A stretch of DNA of 64,000 nucleotides from Mycolicibacterium sp. CH28 (GCF_004745805.1 NZ_SRLQ01000014.1:248001-312000), one strand, 5' to 3'. Counted from the stretch's first letter, positions 1 through 9,003 are shown. The notes: generated from the letters alone by a model not told the origin. Translations and numbers: made by a program.

Positions 1-380
1 CCGCCCATCCGGACCAGTTCGAGCGCCTCGCCCACCCGCCGTTTGATCTCATCCTTGGGGGTCTTTTGGTAGCGCAGACCGAAGGCCACGTTGTCCCACA
101 CACTCATGAAGGGGAACAGCGCGTAGGTCTGGAAGACCGTGTTGACCGGACGCTTGTGCGGCGGATCCTGAGCGACATCGCGGCCATCGAGCTCGATCCG
201 CCCCGAGTCGGGCTTCTCGAATCCGGCGATCATCCGCAGGGTGGTGGTCTTGCCGCATCCGGACGCACCGAGCAGCGAATAGAACTGGCCGGCTGGGATA
301 TCCAGGTCGATACCCGTTACGGCCGGAACTCCCTCGAACGACTTCGCAAGCTGATGCAGCCGGATCGCGCCGCCGGTCAC
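1..380 (-). CDS. potA: PotA-type ABC transporter ATPase (partial, C-terminus off window)
   Basis: ATP-binding subunit of an ABC importer of the spermidine/putrescine class; it would energise uptake at the cytoplasmic face. Only about the first 126 codons lie in the window. The frame reads a Walker A motif GASGCGKTT at residues 38-46 and a Q-loop (FQTYALFPF) near residue 88, the usual spacing for this family. The start chosen is GTG at 380, with a weak CAGGA upstream, 25 bases after the aminotransferase stop on the same strand, so the two are probably co-transcribed. Its receptor and permeases are on the opposite strand 1.5 kb away. The assignment to PotA rather than another MalK/PotA-like ATPase rests on those neighbours. 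Confidence 0.88.
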   Translation of the reverse strand, partial: MTGGAIRLHQLAKSFEGVPAVTGIDLDIPAGQFYSLLGASGCGKTTTLRMIAGFEKPDSGRIELDGRDVAQDPPHKRPVNTVFQTYALFPFMSVWDNVAFGLRYQKTPKDEIKRRVGEALELVRMG

Positions 381-405
381 CGGCGGGCATCCTGACAGCA
401 GGCGG

Positions 406-1782
406 TCAGCTCGCCACCGCCTGGGCCAGCCGGGCGAAATTCGCGGCGAAACGGTCGACATCGGCCTCGTCGTGCTGAACAGACAGCAACCATTGCTCCA
501 CCTTGCCCCATGGCGGCAGGAATACCCCGCCATTGTGTTGCATGAGCCAGTGCAAATGACCCAATCGGTCGTCGATCTGGAGGAAGTCGCGGAAGTCGCG
601 GACGGGCTCGCGCTTGAACGTCACGCAACCCTTGGCTCCGACACTGACCACATGCCAACCGTAACCGTGTTCGGCCGCCGTCGCTTCCAAAGCGCCACGC
701 AAACGCGCGGCCAGCGCCGTCATCTTCTGGTAGGCGGCCGGGGTGAGTACCTCGGAGAGGGTGGCTCTGGTGGCCGCCATCGCCAACGGATTTCCGTTGA
801 AGGTGCCCACCTGCTCATAGCGTCCGTCTGCGATCGCCGACATCACCGCAGTCGTCCCGCCGATCGCAGCGACGGCAATACCGCCACCCAAAGCCTTTGC
901 CAGACAGACGATATCGGGAACAACTCCGGTCATCGCGGTAACCCCGCCCGGGCCGGTGGTGAAGCCGGTCTTGACCTCGTCGTAGATCAGCAGTGCCCCG
1001 GCCGCGTGGAGAAGGTCGCGGATTGCGGCCAGATACCCGTCTTCGGGCGCGATGATGCCGGCGTTCATCATCACCGGCTCCACGATCATCGCGGCCACTT
1101 GGTCACGGTGCTCGGCCAGGGCGCGCGCCACCGCACCGGGATCGTTGAACGGCACCACGACGACCAAGTCGCGGATTGCGGCCGGGATACCGCTGTTGCC
1201 GGGCACTCCGATGGGGTGGTCGCGGGGGCCGACCTGGTCCGCCTCGGGCAGTACCGAGACCTCGACGGAGTCGTGATGGCCGTGGTAGCAGCCCTCGACC
1301 TTGATGATCAGATCCCGCCCGGTCACGCAGCGGGCCAGATGCACGGCATCCATGGTGGCTTCGGTGCCGGAGTTGGCGAAGCGCCACAGCGGGAGGTCGA
1401 ATCGGCGGGCGAGTTCGGTGGCGATCCAGATCGCGTCCTCGGTGGGCTGCGCGAAGTGAGTGCCGCGGCGGACCTGTCGGCTGACCGCCTCGACGATGGC
1501 GGGGTGCGCGTGCCCGGCGATGGAAGCCCCGTAGCCGCCGTGCATGTCGACGTACTCGTTACCGTCGACGTCGTAGACCTTGGAGCCCGCGCCGTGACTC
1601 ATCCACACGGCTTGGGGTTGGGCGATCTGCCAGTTTGAGGTGGCGCCACCGGCAAGGTATTCGCCTGCGCGGGAGATCATTTCGGTACTGAGTGGCTGGC
1701 GCGCCAAGAACACGCTCTCCTCGTCGGCGATCAACTGATCGACCGCGTCGTGAACCGGGCTCTCGATGGTCGATGAAGCCAC
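406..1782 (-). CDS. PLP-dependent class III aminotransferase (glutamate-1-semialdehyde aminomutase-like)
   Basis: A 458-residue fold-type I PLP enzyme of the class III (omega-) aminotransferase group. Seen: the HAHP segment near residue 91, the cofactor-binding Asp in YDEVKTGF (268-270) and the Schiff-base lysine K296 in the CLAKALGGG context; the length is typical. It lies upstream of potA on the same strand and divergently from the receptor-permease-Rieske genes, so it probably transaminates the imported amine or a breakdown product. Database names for this type are usually glutamate-1-semialdehyde aminomutase or aspartate aminotransferase family, but a role in haem synthesis is unlikely in this context. 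The substrate is not determinable from sequence. The ATG at 1782 faces the palindrome at 1841-1856. Confidence 0.85.
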   Translation of the reverse strand: MASSTIESPVHDAVDQLIADEESVFLARQPLSTEMISRAGEYLAGGATSNWQIAQPQAVWMSHGAGSKVYDVDGNEYVDMHGGYGASIAGHAHPAIVEAVSRQVRRGTHFAQPTEDAIWIATELARRFDLPLWRFANSGTEATMDAVHLARCVTGRDLIIKVEGCYHGHHDSVEVSVLPEADQVGPRDHPIGVPGNSGIPAAIRDLVVVVPFNDPGAVARALAEHRDQVAAMIVEPVMMNAGIIAPEDGYLAAIRDLLHAAGALLIYDEVKTGFTTGPGGVTAMTGVVPDIVCLAKALGGGIAVAAIGGTTAVMSAIADGRYEQVGTFNGNPLAMAATRATLSEVLTPAAYQKMTALAARLRGALEATAAEHGYGWHVVSVGAKGCVTFKREPVRDFRDFLQIDDRLGHLHWLMQHNGGVFLPPWGKVEQWLLSVQHDEADVDRFAANFARLAQAVAS

Positions 1783-1840
1783 GGGAAAACCTCCACTCGA
1801 TTGCCCAGCGGACCTGCGAAAAAGCGCTGGCGCAGCTATT

Positions 1841-1856
1841 GACTGAGCATTCAGTC
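1841..1856. promoter_or_regulatory. Perfect palindrome, likely operator between divergent amine-uptake genes
   Basis: GACTGA-GCAT-TCAGTC is a perfect 6+6 inverted repeat with a 4-base centre. It lies in the 122-base gap between the aminotransferase start (1782, minus) and the receptor start (1905, plus). Size and position fit a dimeric repressor such as a TetR-type protein controlling both directions. No candidate regulator gene is adjacent inside the window. Confidence 0.5.
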
Positions 1857-1904
1857 TATGTCAGAGTCCAAGGAGCTACAAGACTTGAAACCACGGAGGC
1901 GCGG

Positions 1905-3149
1905 ATGTCAGCACCCAACGGACCCGGCCCGAATCGGCGACAGTTCCTGCAGCGGGCTGCCCTACTGGCAGCTGGAACACCCGCGCTCGTTGCATTTCTC
2001 GACGCGTGTTCCAAAGGGGGGCAATCGAGTTCGGCGCCGGCCCTGAAGATCGCGTCACCGCAGAATCCGGTCAAGTGGGATATTGCGGGGGATAACCAGC
2101 CGATCGCCGACGGGCTTGCCCCCGAGAAGGGTGCGACGCTGCAGCTCTACAGCTACGCCGACTACATCGCCCCGGATGCGCTGAAGTCCTTCGAGGATCA
2201 GTATGCCGTCAAGGTGCAGGTGTCGACGTTCAACGACACCGACGAGGCGCTGACCAAGATCCGTGGTGGCAATGTCGACTACGACCTGTTCTTTCCCAGC
2301 TACGACCAGATCAGCCGGCTGGTCACCGGGGGGCTGGTCCGTCCGCTCAACCACAGTTACATAACCAACATCAAGAACGTCTGGCCGTTCTTCGCCAACC
2401 CGTGGTACGACCAGGAATGGCGCTACACCGTTCCCTACACCGTCTACACCACCGGGCTCGGCTGGCGAGCCGACCAGGTGCCTGCGGATATCGGCGGACT
2501 GCAGAATCCCTATGCGGCACTGTGGGATCCGTCTTACAAGAACAAGACCGCCGTCATCGATGACTGGCATACCGCGATGGCCATGGTGTTGCTCAAACTC
2601 GGCATCACCGACGTCAACACCTCCTCGGCCGACGACCTCAAGAAGCTCGGCGACGAGCTGACGGCGCTGGTGGCCGCGACCTCGCCGAAGGTCACCGTCA
2701 CGATGTACAGCGACCTGCCCGCTGGCCAGATCAGCCTGTCGCAGATGTGGTCCGGGGACATCATCAACGCGGTCAATTACCTGCCGGAGGGAACCAAGCC
2801 CGACATCCTGCGCTACTGGTTCCCCGCCGACGGTAAGGGGTTGGTGGACAACGATCTGATCGTGCTGTTGCGCGGAGGCAAGAATCCGGTGCTGGGGCAC
2901 CTGTTCCTCAACCACATGCTGGAGACCGAGGTCGCTAAGCAGAACTTCCAGCAGATCGGCTATCAGCCGCCGCAGGTGTCGCTCAATCCCGATTCCCTGG
3001 TGGCCGACGGATTGGTCCCGGAGAACCTCAGGTCGGCGATCGTGCGGCCGGAGTACTTCGACGTCGGGTACCGGCTGCTCGAACTGGATGCCGCCAATGA
3101 TGCTGCCTGGCACAACGTCTGGCGTGGCTTCAAGGCCGGAGGGTCCTGA
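1905..3149 (+). CDS. potD: Polyamine-type ABC transporter substrate-binding lipoprotein (PotD-like), Tat-exported
   Basis: Extracytoplasmic receptor of the importer, 414 residues. The N-terminus carries a twin-arginine motif (RRQFLQ from residue 11), a hydrophobic stretch and a lipobox LDAC with Cys35, so it should be exported folded by Tat and lipid-anchored. The mature part reads as a PotD/PotF-like solute-binding protein (LYSYADYIAPD near its start, repeated Trp/Tyr-rich segments). The start ATG at 1905 is preceded by GGAGG 6-10 bases upstream. An in-frame extension to 1692 would run antisense through the aminotransferase 5' end and is rejected. It is first in a plus-strand run with two permeases and a Rieske oxygenase. 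The ligand may be a polyamine or another amine. Confidence 0.88.
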   Translation: MSAPNGPGPNRRQFLQRAALLAAGTPALVAFLDACSKGGQSSSAPALKIASPQNPVKWDIAGDNQPIADGLAPEKGATLQLYSYADYIAPDALKSFEDQYAVKVQVSTFNDTDEALTKIRGGNVDYDLFFPSYDQISRLVTGGLVRPLNHSYITNIKNVWPFFANPWYDQEWRYTVPYTVYTTGLGWRADQVPADIGGLQNPYAALWDPSYKNKTAVIDDWHTAMAMVLLKLGITDVNTSSADDLKKLGDELTALVAATSPKVTVTMYSDLPAGQISLSQMWSGDIINAVNYLPEGTKPDILRYWFPADGKGLVDNDLIVLLRGGKNPVLGHLFLNHMLETEVAKQNFQQIGYQPPQVSLNPDSLVADGLVPENLRSAIVRPEYFDVGYRLLELDAANDAAWHNVWRGFKAGGS

Positions 3150-3154
3150 CCCCA

Positions 3155-4090
3155 GTGAGCCTCGCCGAGGCCCCCGCTCCCGCCGCGCCGCCGTCGAGGC
3201 GGGAGCGCGCCAGCGCGCTGTGGCCCGCGCTGGCCATGCCCGGTGTCATCTGGCTGCTGCTGTTCTTCCTGGCCCCGCTCTACGTGGTGCTGGCCATCGT
3301 CTTCGGCCAGGTGGACCCGATCTTCCGCACCCCCGTCCCGGTGTGGAACCCCTTGGAATGGGACCCTTCTCAGTTCAACTACGTCCTGACCCATATCGTC
3401 GGCGAAAACGGGGTGTTCGGACCCGCGCTGCTGCGTACCGCCGTGTACGTCGTCCTGGCCAGCGTGCTGTGTCTTGCGATTGCGTTCCCGGTGGCCTACT
3501 ACACGGCGCGGTTGTCGGGCCGGTGGGCTGGAGTGCTACTTGCCGCACTGATCGCACCGTTCTGGATCAGCTACATGATGCGAATGCTGGCCTGGGTCAA
3601 CCTGCTTCAAGATGACGGACTGGTCAATCGGTTCTTCAGCCTTGGTGGGCTATTTCATGTCAACGTGCACTGGTTGACCGGCCAGCCGCTGGTGGTGGTG
3701 CTGGGCCTGGTGTACGGCTATGTGCCCTATATGATCCTGCCGCTGTACGCCGGCTTGGACCGGCTACCGCAGTCGACGCTGGAGGCCGCCCGGGACTTGG
3801 GGGCCAACCGATTCGAGTCGTTCTGGCGGGTGACGCTACCGATGTGCCGACCCACGATCGTGGCGGCGGCGCTGCTGACCTGCCTGCCGATGCTCGGCGA
3901 CTACTTCACCTCCGACATGCTGTCGGCTTCCCCGAAGACCGCGATGGTGGGCAATCTGATCAACGACAGCGTGCAGGCGCCAGGACAGACCGGGCAAGCC
4001 GGAGCGTTCGTGATGCTGGTGCTGATCGTGACGGTGGTCCCGATGTTCTACTACGTGCGGGTCACCGCGCGCGGGGAGGTGTCCACGTGA
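3155..4090 (+). CDS. potB: ABC transporter permease, PotB-like
   Basis: Inner-membrane permease, 311 residues, with about six hydrophobic helices starting near residue 25. The cytoplasmic EAA loop that contacts the ATPase is clear (EAARDLGANRFESF followed by RVTLP, about residues 210-228). It starts with GTG at 3155, five bases after the receptor stop, and its stop overlaps the next permease start (GTGA). This fits the PotB/BPD_transp_1 family of polyamine-class importers. The N-terminal 20 residues are rich in Ala, Pro and Arg. Confidence 0.88.
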   Translation: MSLAEAPAPAAPPSRRERASALWPALAMPGVIWLLLFFLAPLYVVLAIVFGQVDPIFRTPVPVWNPLEWDPSQFNYVLTHIVGENGVFGPALLRTAVYVVLASVLCLAIAFPVAYYTARLSGRWAGVLLAALIAPFWISYMMRMLAWVNLLQDDGLVNRFFSLGGLFHVNVHWLTGQPLVVVLGLVYGYVPYMILPLYAGLDRLPQSTLEAARDLGANRFESFWRVTLPMCRPTIVAAALLTCLPMLGDYFTSDMLSASPKTAMVGNLINDSVQAPGQTGQAGAFVMLVLIVTVVPMFYYVRVTARGEVST

Positions 4091-4965
4091 GAGGCCCGCT
4101 GGCCTGGTGGAAGGACCCATGGCGTCCACCACGGGTGCTGATGGCGGTCACCGTGGGTTACCTGGCATGGTCACTGCTGCCGGTGCTGATCGCAATCCTG
4201 TTCTCGTTCAACGACGGCAAGTCCCGCACCACCTGGCAGGGCTTCTCGTTCCGGTGGTACTGGGGCGACGCCACCCGGTCGGTCTGGCACGACGCGTCGT
4301 TGCACACCGCGCTGCTGCAGACCCTGAAGCTCGGGGTGATCACCACCGCGATCACCGTGCCGCTGGGCGTGCTGTTCGCCATCGGAATCGACCGCTGGCG
4401 GGGCCGGTTGCCGGCCGGGGCCAACCTGCTGATGCTGGTGTCGTTCGTGGTGCCCGAGGTGCTGTTGGCCGTGGCACTGCTGTTTGTGATGACTTCGCTG
4501 GCCCTGCCGATTGGGCTGGGGACCTCGGCACAGGTGATCGGGCTGATCACCTTCCAGATTGCCTATCCGGCGGTGCTCGTGCGGGCCCGGCTGGCCACGA
4601 TCGGCAACCAATACGAGGAAGCTGCAATGGATTTGGGTGCCTCGCCGATGGAGGCACTGCGGCGGGTGACGGTGCCGATGCTGGTCCCGGCGATCTTCGC
4701 CAGCACGGTGCTGGTGTTCGCCGACGTGATCGACGATTTCGTGCTGGTGCGTTACCTGTCCGGAAACTCCTCGACCGAACCGGTGTCGGTGAAGATCTAC
4801 AACACCGCCCGCGCCGCACCGACTCCGGCGCTCAACGCGCTGGCCACGCTGCTGTTGGTGCTCGCTCTGATCGCGGTGACGGTCGGATATCTGGTGTACC
4901 GGAGGATGACTCGCGGCGACGACACCGCCGGGGGTGGCATCGCGGCGTTCGCCGGCGAGGCCTGA
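4087..4965 (+). CDS. potC: ABC transporter permease, PotC-like
   Basis: Second permease, 292 residues, six predicted helices, with its own EAA loop (EAAMDLGASPMEAL followed by RVTVP). The start is GTG at 4087 inside the stop of the preceding permease, so translation is probably coupled; the longer frame back to 3844 runs through potB in another frame and is rejected. With the receptor, PotB and the divergent PotA this completes a four-component importer. The C-terminus is a short Gly/Ala tail. Confidence 0.88.
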   Translation: MRGPLAWWKDPWRPPRVLMAVTVGYLAWSLLPVLIAILFSFNDGKSRTTWQGFSFRWYWGDATRSVWHDASLHTALLQTLKLGVITTAITVPLGVLFAIGIDRWRGRLPAGANLLMLVSFVVPEVLLAVALLFVMTSLALPIGLGTSAQVIGLITFQIAYPAVLVRARLATIGNQYEEAAMDLGASPMEALRRVTVPMLVPAIFASTVLVFADVIDDFVLVRYLSGNSSTEPVSVKIYNTARAAPTPALNALATLLLVLALIAVTVGYLVYRRMTRGDDTAGGGIAAFAGEA

Positions 4966-5014
4966 GTCGTGCTCATCTCTGGACCGGTAGCGCCGCAGCG
5001 ACTAGTCTGACTGT

Positions 5015-6163
5015 ATGTTCAAACAGTATCCCGCCCCGGTACCGGCTGACGATCTCGCCGCCGCACTGGCGCCGTTCGGCCAGTCGCGGATGCTGCCGCG
5101 GGAGGCCTACGTCGATCCAGCGGTCTTCGAGTGGGAGAAGCACAACATCTTCTCCGGTTGGCACTGCGTGGGGCACGCTGCCGACCTCGATGGCGTCGGC
5201 GCGCAGAAGGCCGTCGGCTCCGGCCCGAACGGAATCCTGCTGGTGCGCGGCGAGGACAACCAGGTGCGCGCGTTCGCCAATGTGTGCCGGCACCGCGGTC
5301 ACGAGATGCTGGCCTGCGGCGGTAGCGCCAAGCGGCGCGGCATCGTCTGCCCCTATCACTCCTGGTCGTACAAGCTCGACGGGCAGCTACGTAAGGCGCC
5401 GGGATTCGACGCCACCGCTGGATTCGAGCCCGACCGGTTCGGCCTGACCGAACTGCGACTGGTCAATTGGCACGGCTACCTGTTCGTCGACCCCAGCGGT
5501 ACCGACGTCGATTTCGACCTGCATGTCGCCGGGCTGGAAGACATCGTGGGCCCGTACCGCCCCGAGGAGCTGACGGTGGTGGCCCGGCACTCCTACGAAC
5601 TGGAGACCAACTGGAAAGTCATCGCCGAGAACTACCAGGAGTGCTACCACTGCGCGGCCATCCACCCCGAGCTGTCGAAGATCAGCCCGCCCACTAGCGG
5701 CGAGAACATCGACCTGCCGGGCGACTGGATGGGCGGCTGGATGAGCATGATCGACGAGGCCGAGACGATGTCGCTGAGCGGGCGCAGCGGCGGGGTGGCG
5801 ATCAAGGGGCTGTCGGAGCACGAGCTTCGTACCGTGATGTACCTGGTGGGCTTCCCCAACCTGTTGGTGAGCTTGCACCCCGATTACGTCATGACCCACA
5901 TGATGACCCCGTTGGCGGTTGATCGCACCCACGTCGAATGCGCATGGGCGTTCCCGAAAGAAGCGCTGGAGAAGCCGGATTTCGACCCGTCTTATGCGGT
6001 GGACTTCTGGGACCTGACCAACCGGCAGGACTGGGCGGCATGCGAATCGGTGCAGCGCGGGCTGAGTTCCCCGCATGCCCGGCCCGGGCCACTGGCGCCC
6101 GACGAGGACGGTGTCTACCAGTTCGTCACCCGGGTTGCGCGCGCCTACACCGGCACCCGCTGA
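5015..6163 (+). CDS. Rieske non-haem iron oxygenase, alpha-subunit type
   Basis: A 382-residue oxygenase. The Rieske [2Fe-2S] ligands are visible as CRH with C91 and H93, and CPYH with C112 and H115. The catalytic mononuclear iron site is visible as NYQECYHCAAIHP with H212 and H217, with a likely Asp ligand in the later DFWDL segment. The sequence resembles quaternary-ammonium oxygenases and demethylases (GbcA/CntA/choline monooxygenase-like) more than aromatic-ring dioxygenases. It lies 49 bases downstream of potC on the same strand, so an N-demethylation or hydroxylation of the imported amine is plausible but inferred. No ferredoxin reductase gene is adjacent, so electron supply must come from elsewhere. 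Confidence 0.85.
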   Translation: MFKQYPAPVPADDLAAALAPFGQSRMLPREAYVDPAVFEWEKHNIFSGWHCVGHAADLDGVGAQKAVGSGPNGILLVRGEDNQVRAFANVCRHRGHEMLACGGSAKRRGIVCPYHSWSYKLDGQLRKAPGFDATAGFEPDRFGLTELRLVNWHGYLFVDPSGTDVDFDLHVAGLEDIVGPYRPEELTVVARHSYELETNWKVIAENYQECYHCAAIHPELSKISPPTSGENIDLPGDWMGGWMSMIDEAETMSLSGRSGGVAIKGLSEHELRTVMYLVGFPNLLVSLHPDYVMTHMMTPLAVDRTHVECAWAFPKEALEKPDFDPSYAVDFWDLTNRQDWAACESVQRGLSSPHARPGPLAPDEDGVYQFVTRVARAYTGTR

Positions 6164-6314
6164 CGGCGTCGGGCTGGTAGCGTCCTGATCGGGCGCGCAG
6201 GACCGCCCGACGTCCGCTCGAAGAGGCTCAGCCTCCCTGTTCTCGATACGTGATTTCGACCGACCTCCTTCTCGGCCCGGCCTCGCGGACGCAGGGCTCC
6301 TGAGAGGAGGCCGT

Positions 6315-7547
6315 ATGGCCAGCACCCTGCCCGACAATCCATCGCTGGACCGGCTGCGCGTCGAGGCGCGCGCCCTGCAGCGCGGCGCTGTATCCGGCGA
6401 CCGCCAGGTCGTGGACGCGATCCGCCGACATCATCCGGGCCCGGACATCGCGCTACAGCGGCGATTCCGTCTGCATGACGCCCAACTCGTGGTGGCTCGC
6501 AGCTACGGGTTCAGCGGTTGGCCCGCGCTGGTCGGCTACCTGAACATCGCCGCCGACCTCACCGTCGACCCCAGCGGGGTCGACGAGCACGCCATTGGCA
6601 GTGCCGACCGATTCTGCGCGCTGGCCTCGCTGCGCTACGACCACACCGACGCACCGCCTCGATGGCAGGCCGCCGCCGATCTGCTCGAAGCGAATCCCGA
6701 TGTGCCGCAACAGCATGTGTGGGCTGCGGCCACGGCCGCCGATCCGGCGGCGCTGCACCGACAGATCAGCGCCCGGCCCGATCTGGCCAACACCGCTGGC
6801 GGGCCCTTCGGCTGGGTTCCGCTGCTGTACCTGTGCTATTCGCGAGTGCCGTTGCCGCACAACGAGGATCAAGTCCTGGCCGCAGCCGGTGTTCTACTCG
6901 ATGCGGGCGCCGATCCCAATGCCGGCTATCTGTGGCGCGCCATGGCCACCCCGTTCACGGCACTGACCGGGGTGTTCGGCGAAGGAGAACAGGGTCCGGG
7001 CCGCCAGCCGCGGCACCGGTTCGCCCCCGCACTGGCCGGCCTGCTGTTGGCACGCGGTGCGCATCCCGTCGACCACCAGACGCTCTACAACCGGATGTTC
7101 CGTGCCGACGACTCCCACCTCGAACTCCTCTTTCGGCACGGCCTCGGCGAGGCCGGGCCCAGCCCATGGGAACGCCGGCTCGGCGAGGCGATGGAAACCC
7201 GTGACCAGATGTGGCAGCGCCAGATCGACTGGGCCGCCCAGCATGGGTTCGCGGATCGACTCGACCTGTTGGCACGCCACGGTGTGGATGTGTCCGGCGC
7301 CGAGCTGACCATTGCCTCGATTCCCGATGACCCGAACATCCGCGACGATGATGGTGCCACCGCACTGCACCACGCAGCCTGGAGCGGTGATCTGGCACTG
7401 ATGCAACAGCTGCTCGACGCTGGTGCTGATCCGGACGCGGTCGACCTGCGCCACCGGACGACACCGCTGGACTGGGCCGAGCATGCCTACCAATCCGAGG
7501 CCGCCGAACTGCTACGACGTCATGGAGGTACTAGGGAATCTCCATGA
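6315..7547 (+). CDS. Ankyrin-repeat protein
   Basis: A 410-residue soluble protein. Ankyrin-type helices are readable near the C-terminus (ATALHHAAWSGDLALMQQLL, then LDAGADPDAVD and TPLDWAEH) and in the middle (LLDAGADPNAG). The N-terminal 80 residues, with a YGFSGWPALVGYL segment, occur in a group of actinobacterial ankyrin proteins of unknown role. The start at 6315 has AGAGGAGG about 6 bases upstream. Ankyrin repeats mediate protein contacts; no partner is evident. It stands alone, with a 151-base gap upstream and a convergent acetyltransferase 15 bases downstream. Confidence 0.82.
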   Translation: MASTLPDNPSLDRLRVEARALQRGAVSGDRQVVDAIRRHHPGPDIALQRRFRLHDAQLVVARSYGFSGWPALVGYLNIAADLTVDPSGVDEHAIGSADRFCALASLRYDHTDAPPRWQAAADLLEANPDVPQQHVWAAATAADPAALHRQISARPDLANTAGGPFGWVPLLYLCYSRVPLPHNEDQVLAAAGVLLDAGADPNAGYLWRAMATPFTALTGVFGEGEQGPGRQPRHRFAPALAGLLLARGAHPVDHQTLYNRMFRADDSHLELLFRHGLGEAGPSPWERRLGEAMETRDQMWQRQIDWAAQHGFADRLDLLARHGVDVSGAELTIASIPDDPNIRDDDGATALHHAAWSGDLALMQQLLDAGADPDAVDLRHRTTPLDWAEHAYQSEAAELLRRHGGTRESP

Positions 7548-7562
7548 GGTCAACGGATCCAC

Positions 7563-8105
7563 CTACCAGAGATCGCCGACGCGCCAGTCGCAGATCAGCG
7601 GTGAGGATGTCGAGAGTCGATGACCGGCCGTGGCCGTTGGCAAGATGAATATTCGATCATCCGGGTGATAGGTGTCGACCACGCCGTCGGCGGTGTCGGC
7701 CTGGGTATGCCCGGTCCAGAGTTGCCAGCCCCGGGCGGCGTAGAACGATGCGGCGCTCTCGACAGCGTTGAGCGCGCCGAGCTGATGCTGAGCGCGGATG
7801 ATCGCTTCGGCGTGATCCATGACCACACGCCCCAATCCGCGGCCCTGCTGGTCGGCGCGCACCGCGACGCTCTCGACGTAGCCGGTGGCCAAGATTTCGT
7901 CCTCGGAGCGCAGATTCCGGGCTACCACCGACGCGTGAGCCAGCAGCTCGCCAGACTCTCTCACCAGCACATGCACGCCATCGACGCCGTGCAGCCAGTC
8001 GTGAGAACGGAAACTGCTCCCGAATGCCGATCGGACCAATGCTTCGGCGATCCGCAGATCATCGTGCGTCAGTTCGTCGGCATCGGCGATCATCACGTCC
8101 ACCAC
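7563..8105 (-). CDS. Aminoglycoside 2'-N-acetyltransferase family protein, AAC(2')-I type
   Basis: A GNAT acetyltransferase of about 180 residues. The acetyl-CoA-binding segment reads GYVESVAVRADQQGRGLG, and the C-terminus ends ICDWRVGDLW. From memory both closely match M. tuberculosis AAC(2')-Ic (GYVEGVAVRADWRGQ and MCDWRAGDVW); chromosomal AAC(2') enzymes are widespread in mycobacteria. They acetylate the 2'-amino group of gentamicin- and tobramycin-type drugs; the natural substrate is uncertain. The start is unclear: GTG at 8105 or 8102 matches the length of relatives, ATG at 8093 also works, and the ATG at 8150 would overlap the divergent patatin gene and has no ribosome site. It is convergent with the ankyrin gene. 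Confidence 0.85.
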   Translation of the reverse strand: MVDVMIADADELTHDDLRIAEALVRSAFGSSFRSHDWLHGVDGVHVLVRESGELLAHASVVARNLRSEDEILATGYVESVAVRADQQGRGLGRVVMDHAEAIIRAQHQLGALNAVESAASFYAARGWQLWTGHTQADTADGVVDTYHPDDRIFILPTATAGHRLSTSSPLICDWRVGDLW

Positions 8106-8148
8106 CGGTCCAGAATCCCACGCCGCCAGGCTGGCAGACTCGAACGAC

Positions 8149-9003
8149 ATGACGACAAAACGGGCGTTGATCCTGGCCGGTGGTGGTATCGCCGGTATCG
8201 CGTGGGAGACCGGCATCCTGCGTGGAATTGCCGATGAAGCCCCCGAAACAGCCCGAGCCCTGGTGGAATCCGACGTACTGGTAGGCACCTCGGCCGGATC
8301 GACCGTCGCCGCGCAGATCAGCAGCCGGGCCTCACTCGAGGAGCTTTACGAACGCCAGATCGCCGACGCCTCGTCCGAGATCGACCCCGCCGTCGACATC
8401 GACGCCATCACCGAACTGTTCGTGACGGCGATGTCGCAACCCGGCGAGGCCGTCGACAAGCTGCGCAGCATCGGGACAGTCGCGCTGAACACCCCGACCG
8501 TCCCCGAGCCGGTGCGCAGGCAGGTCATCGAAGCGCGCCTGCCCGACCACACCTGGCCCGGCCGGGACCTGCGGATCACCGCGATCGACACCGCGACTGG
8601 GGAGCTCGTGGTGTTCACCTCGTCGTCGAGCGTGGAGCTGGTCGACGCCGTCGCCGCGAGTTGCGCGGTGCCCGGCACCTGGCCGCCGGTGACCATCGGC
8701 GACCGGCGCTACATGGACGGCGGCGTCAGCAGCGCGGTCCACACGGCCGTCGCCGACGACTGCTCGACTGCGGTGGTGCTGGTGCCGGCCGGGCAGAACG
8801 CGCCATCGCCGTTCAGCAGCGGCACCGTCGCCGAGATCGCGGCCTTCGGCGCCAGCACCTTCGCAGTCTTCGCCGACGACGGGTCACTGGCGGCGTTCGG
8901 GCCCAACCCGCTCGACCCGCGCTGCCGGATCCCGTCCGCTGTCGCAGGCCGAGAACAGGGCCGCCGGGTAGCGACTGCCGTCACGGAGTTTCTGGCGCTG
9001 TGA
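8149..9003 (+). CDS. Patatin-like phospholipase (Rv1062-like)
   Basis: A 284-residue cytosolic patatin-fold hydrolase. Seen: the oxyanion glycine loop GGGIAGIAWETG (11-22), the nucleophile elbow GTSAG with Ser48, and the catalytic DGG with Asp190. It should hydrolyse acyl esters of lipids by a Ser-Asp dyad. By length and place it corresponds to Rv1062 of M. tuberculosis (from memory), with the second patatin gene convergent behind it; the two stops overlap over 8981-9003. The start overlaps nothing if the acetyltransferase begins at 8105. Confidence 0.87.
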   Translation: MTTKRALILAGGGIAGIAWETGILRGIADEAPETARALVESDVLVGTSAGSTVAAQISSRASLEELYERQIADASSEIDPAVDIDAITELFVTAMSQPGEAVDKLRSIGTVALNTPTVPEPVRRQVIEARLPDHTWPGRDLRITAIDTATGELVVFTSSSSVELVDAVAASCAVPGTWPPVTIGDRRYMDGGVSSAVHTAVADDCSTAVVLVPAGQNAPSPFSSGTVAEIAAFGASTFAVFADDGSLAAFGPNPLDPRCRIPSAVAGREQGRRVATAVTEFLAL

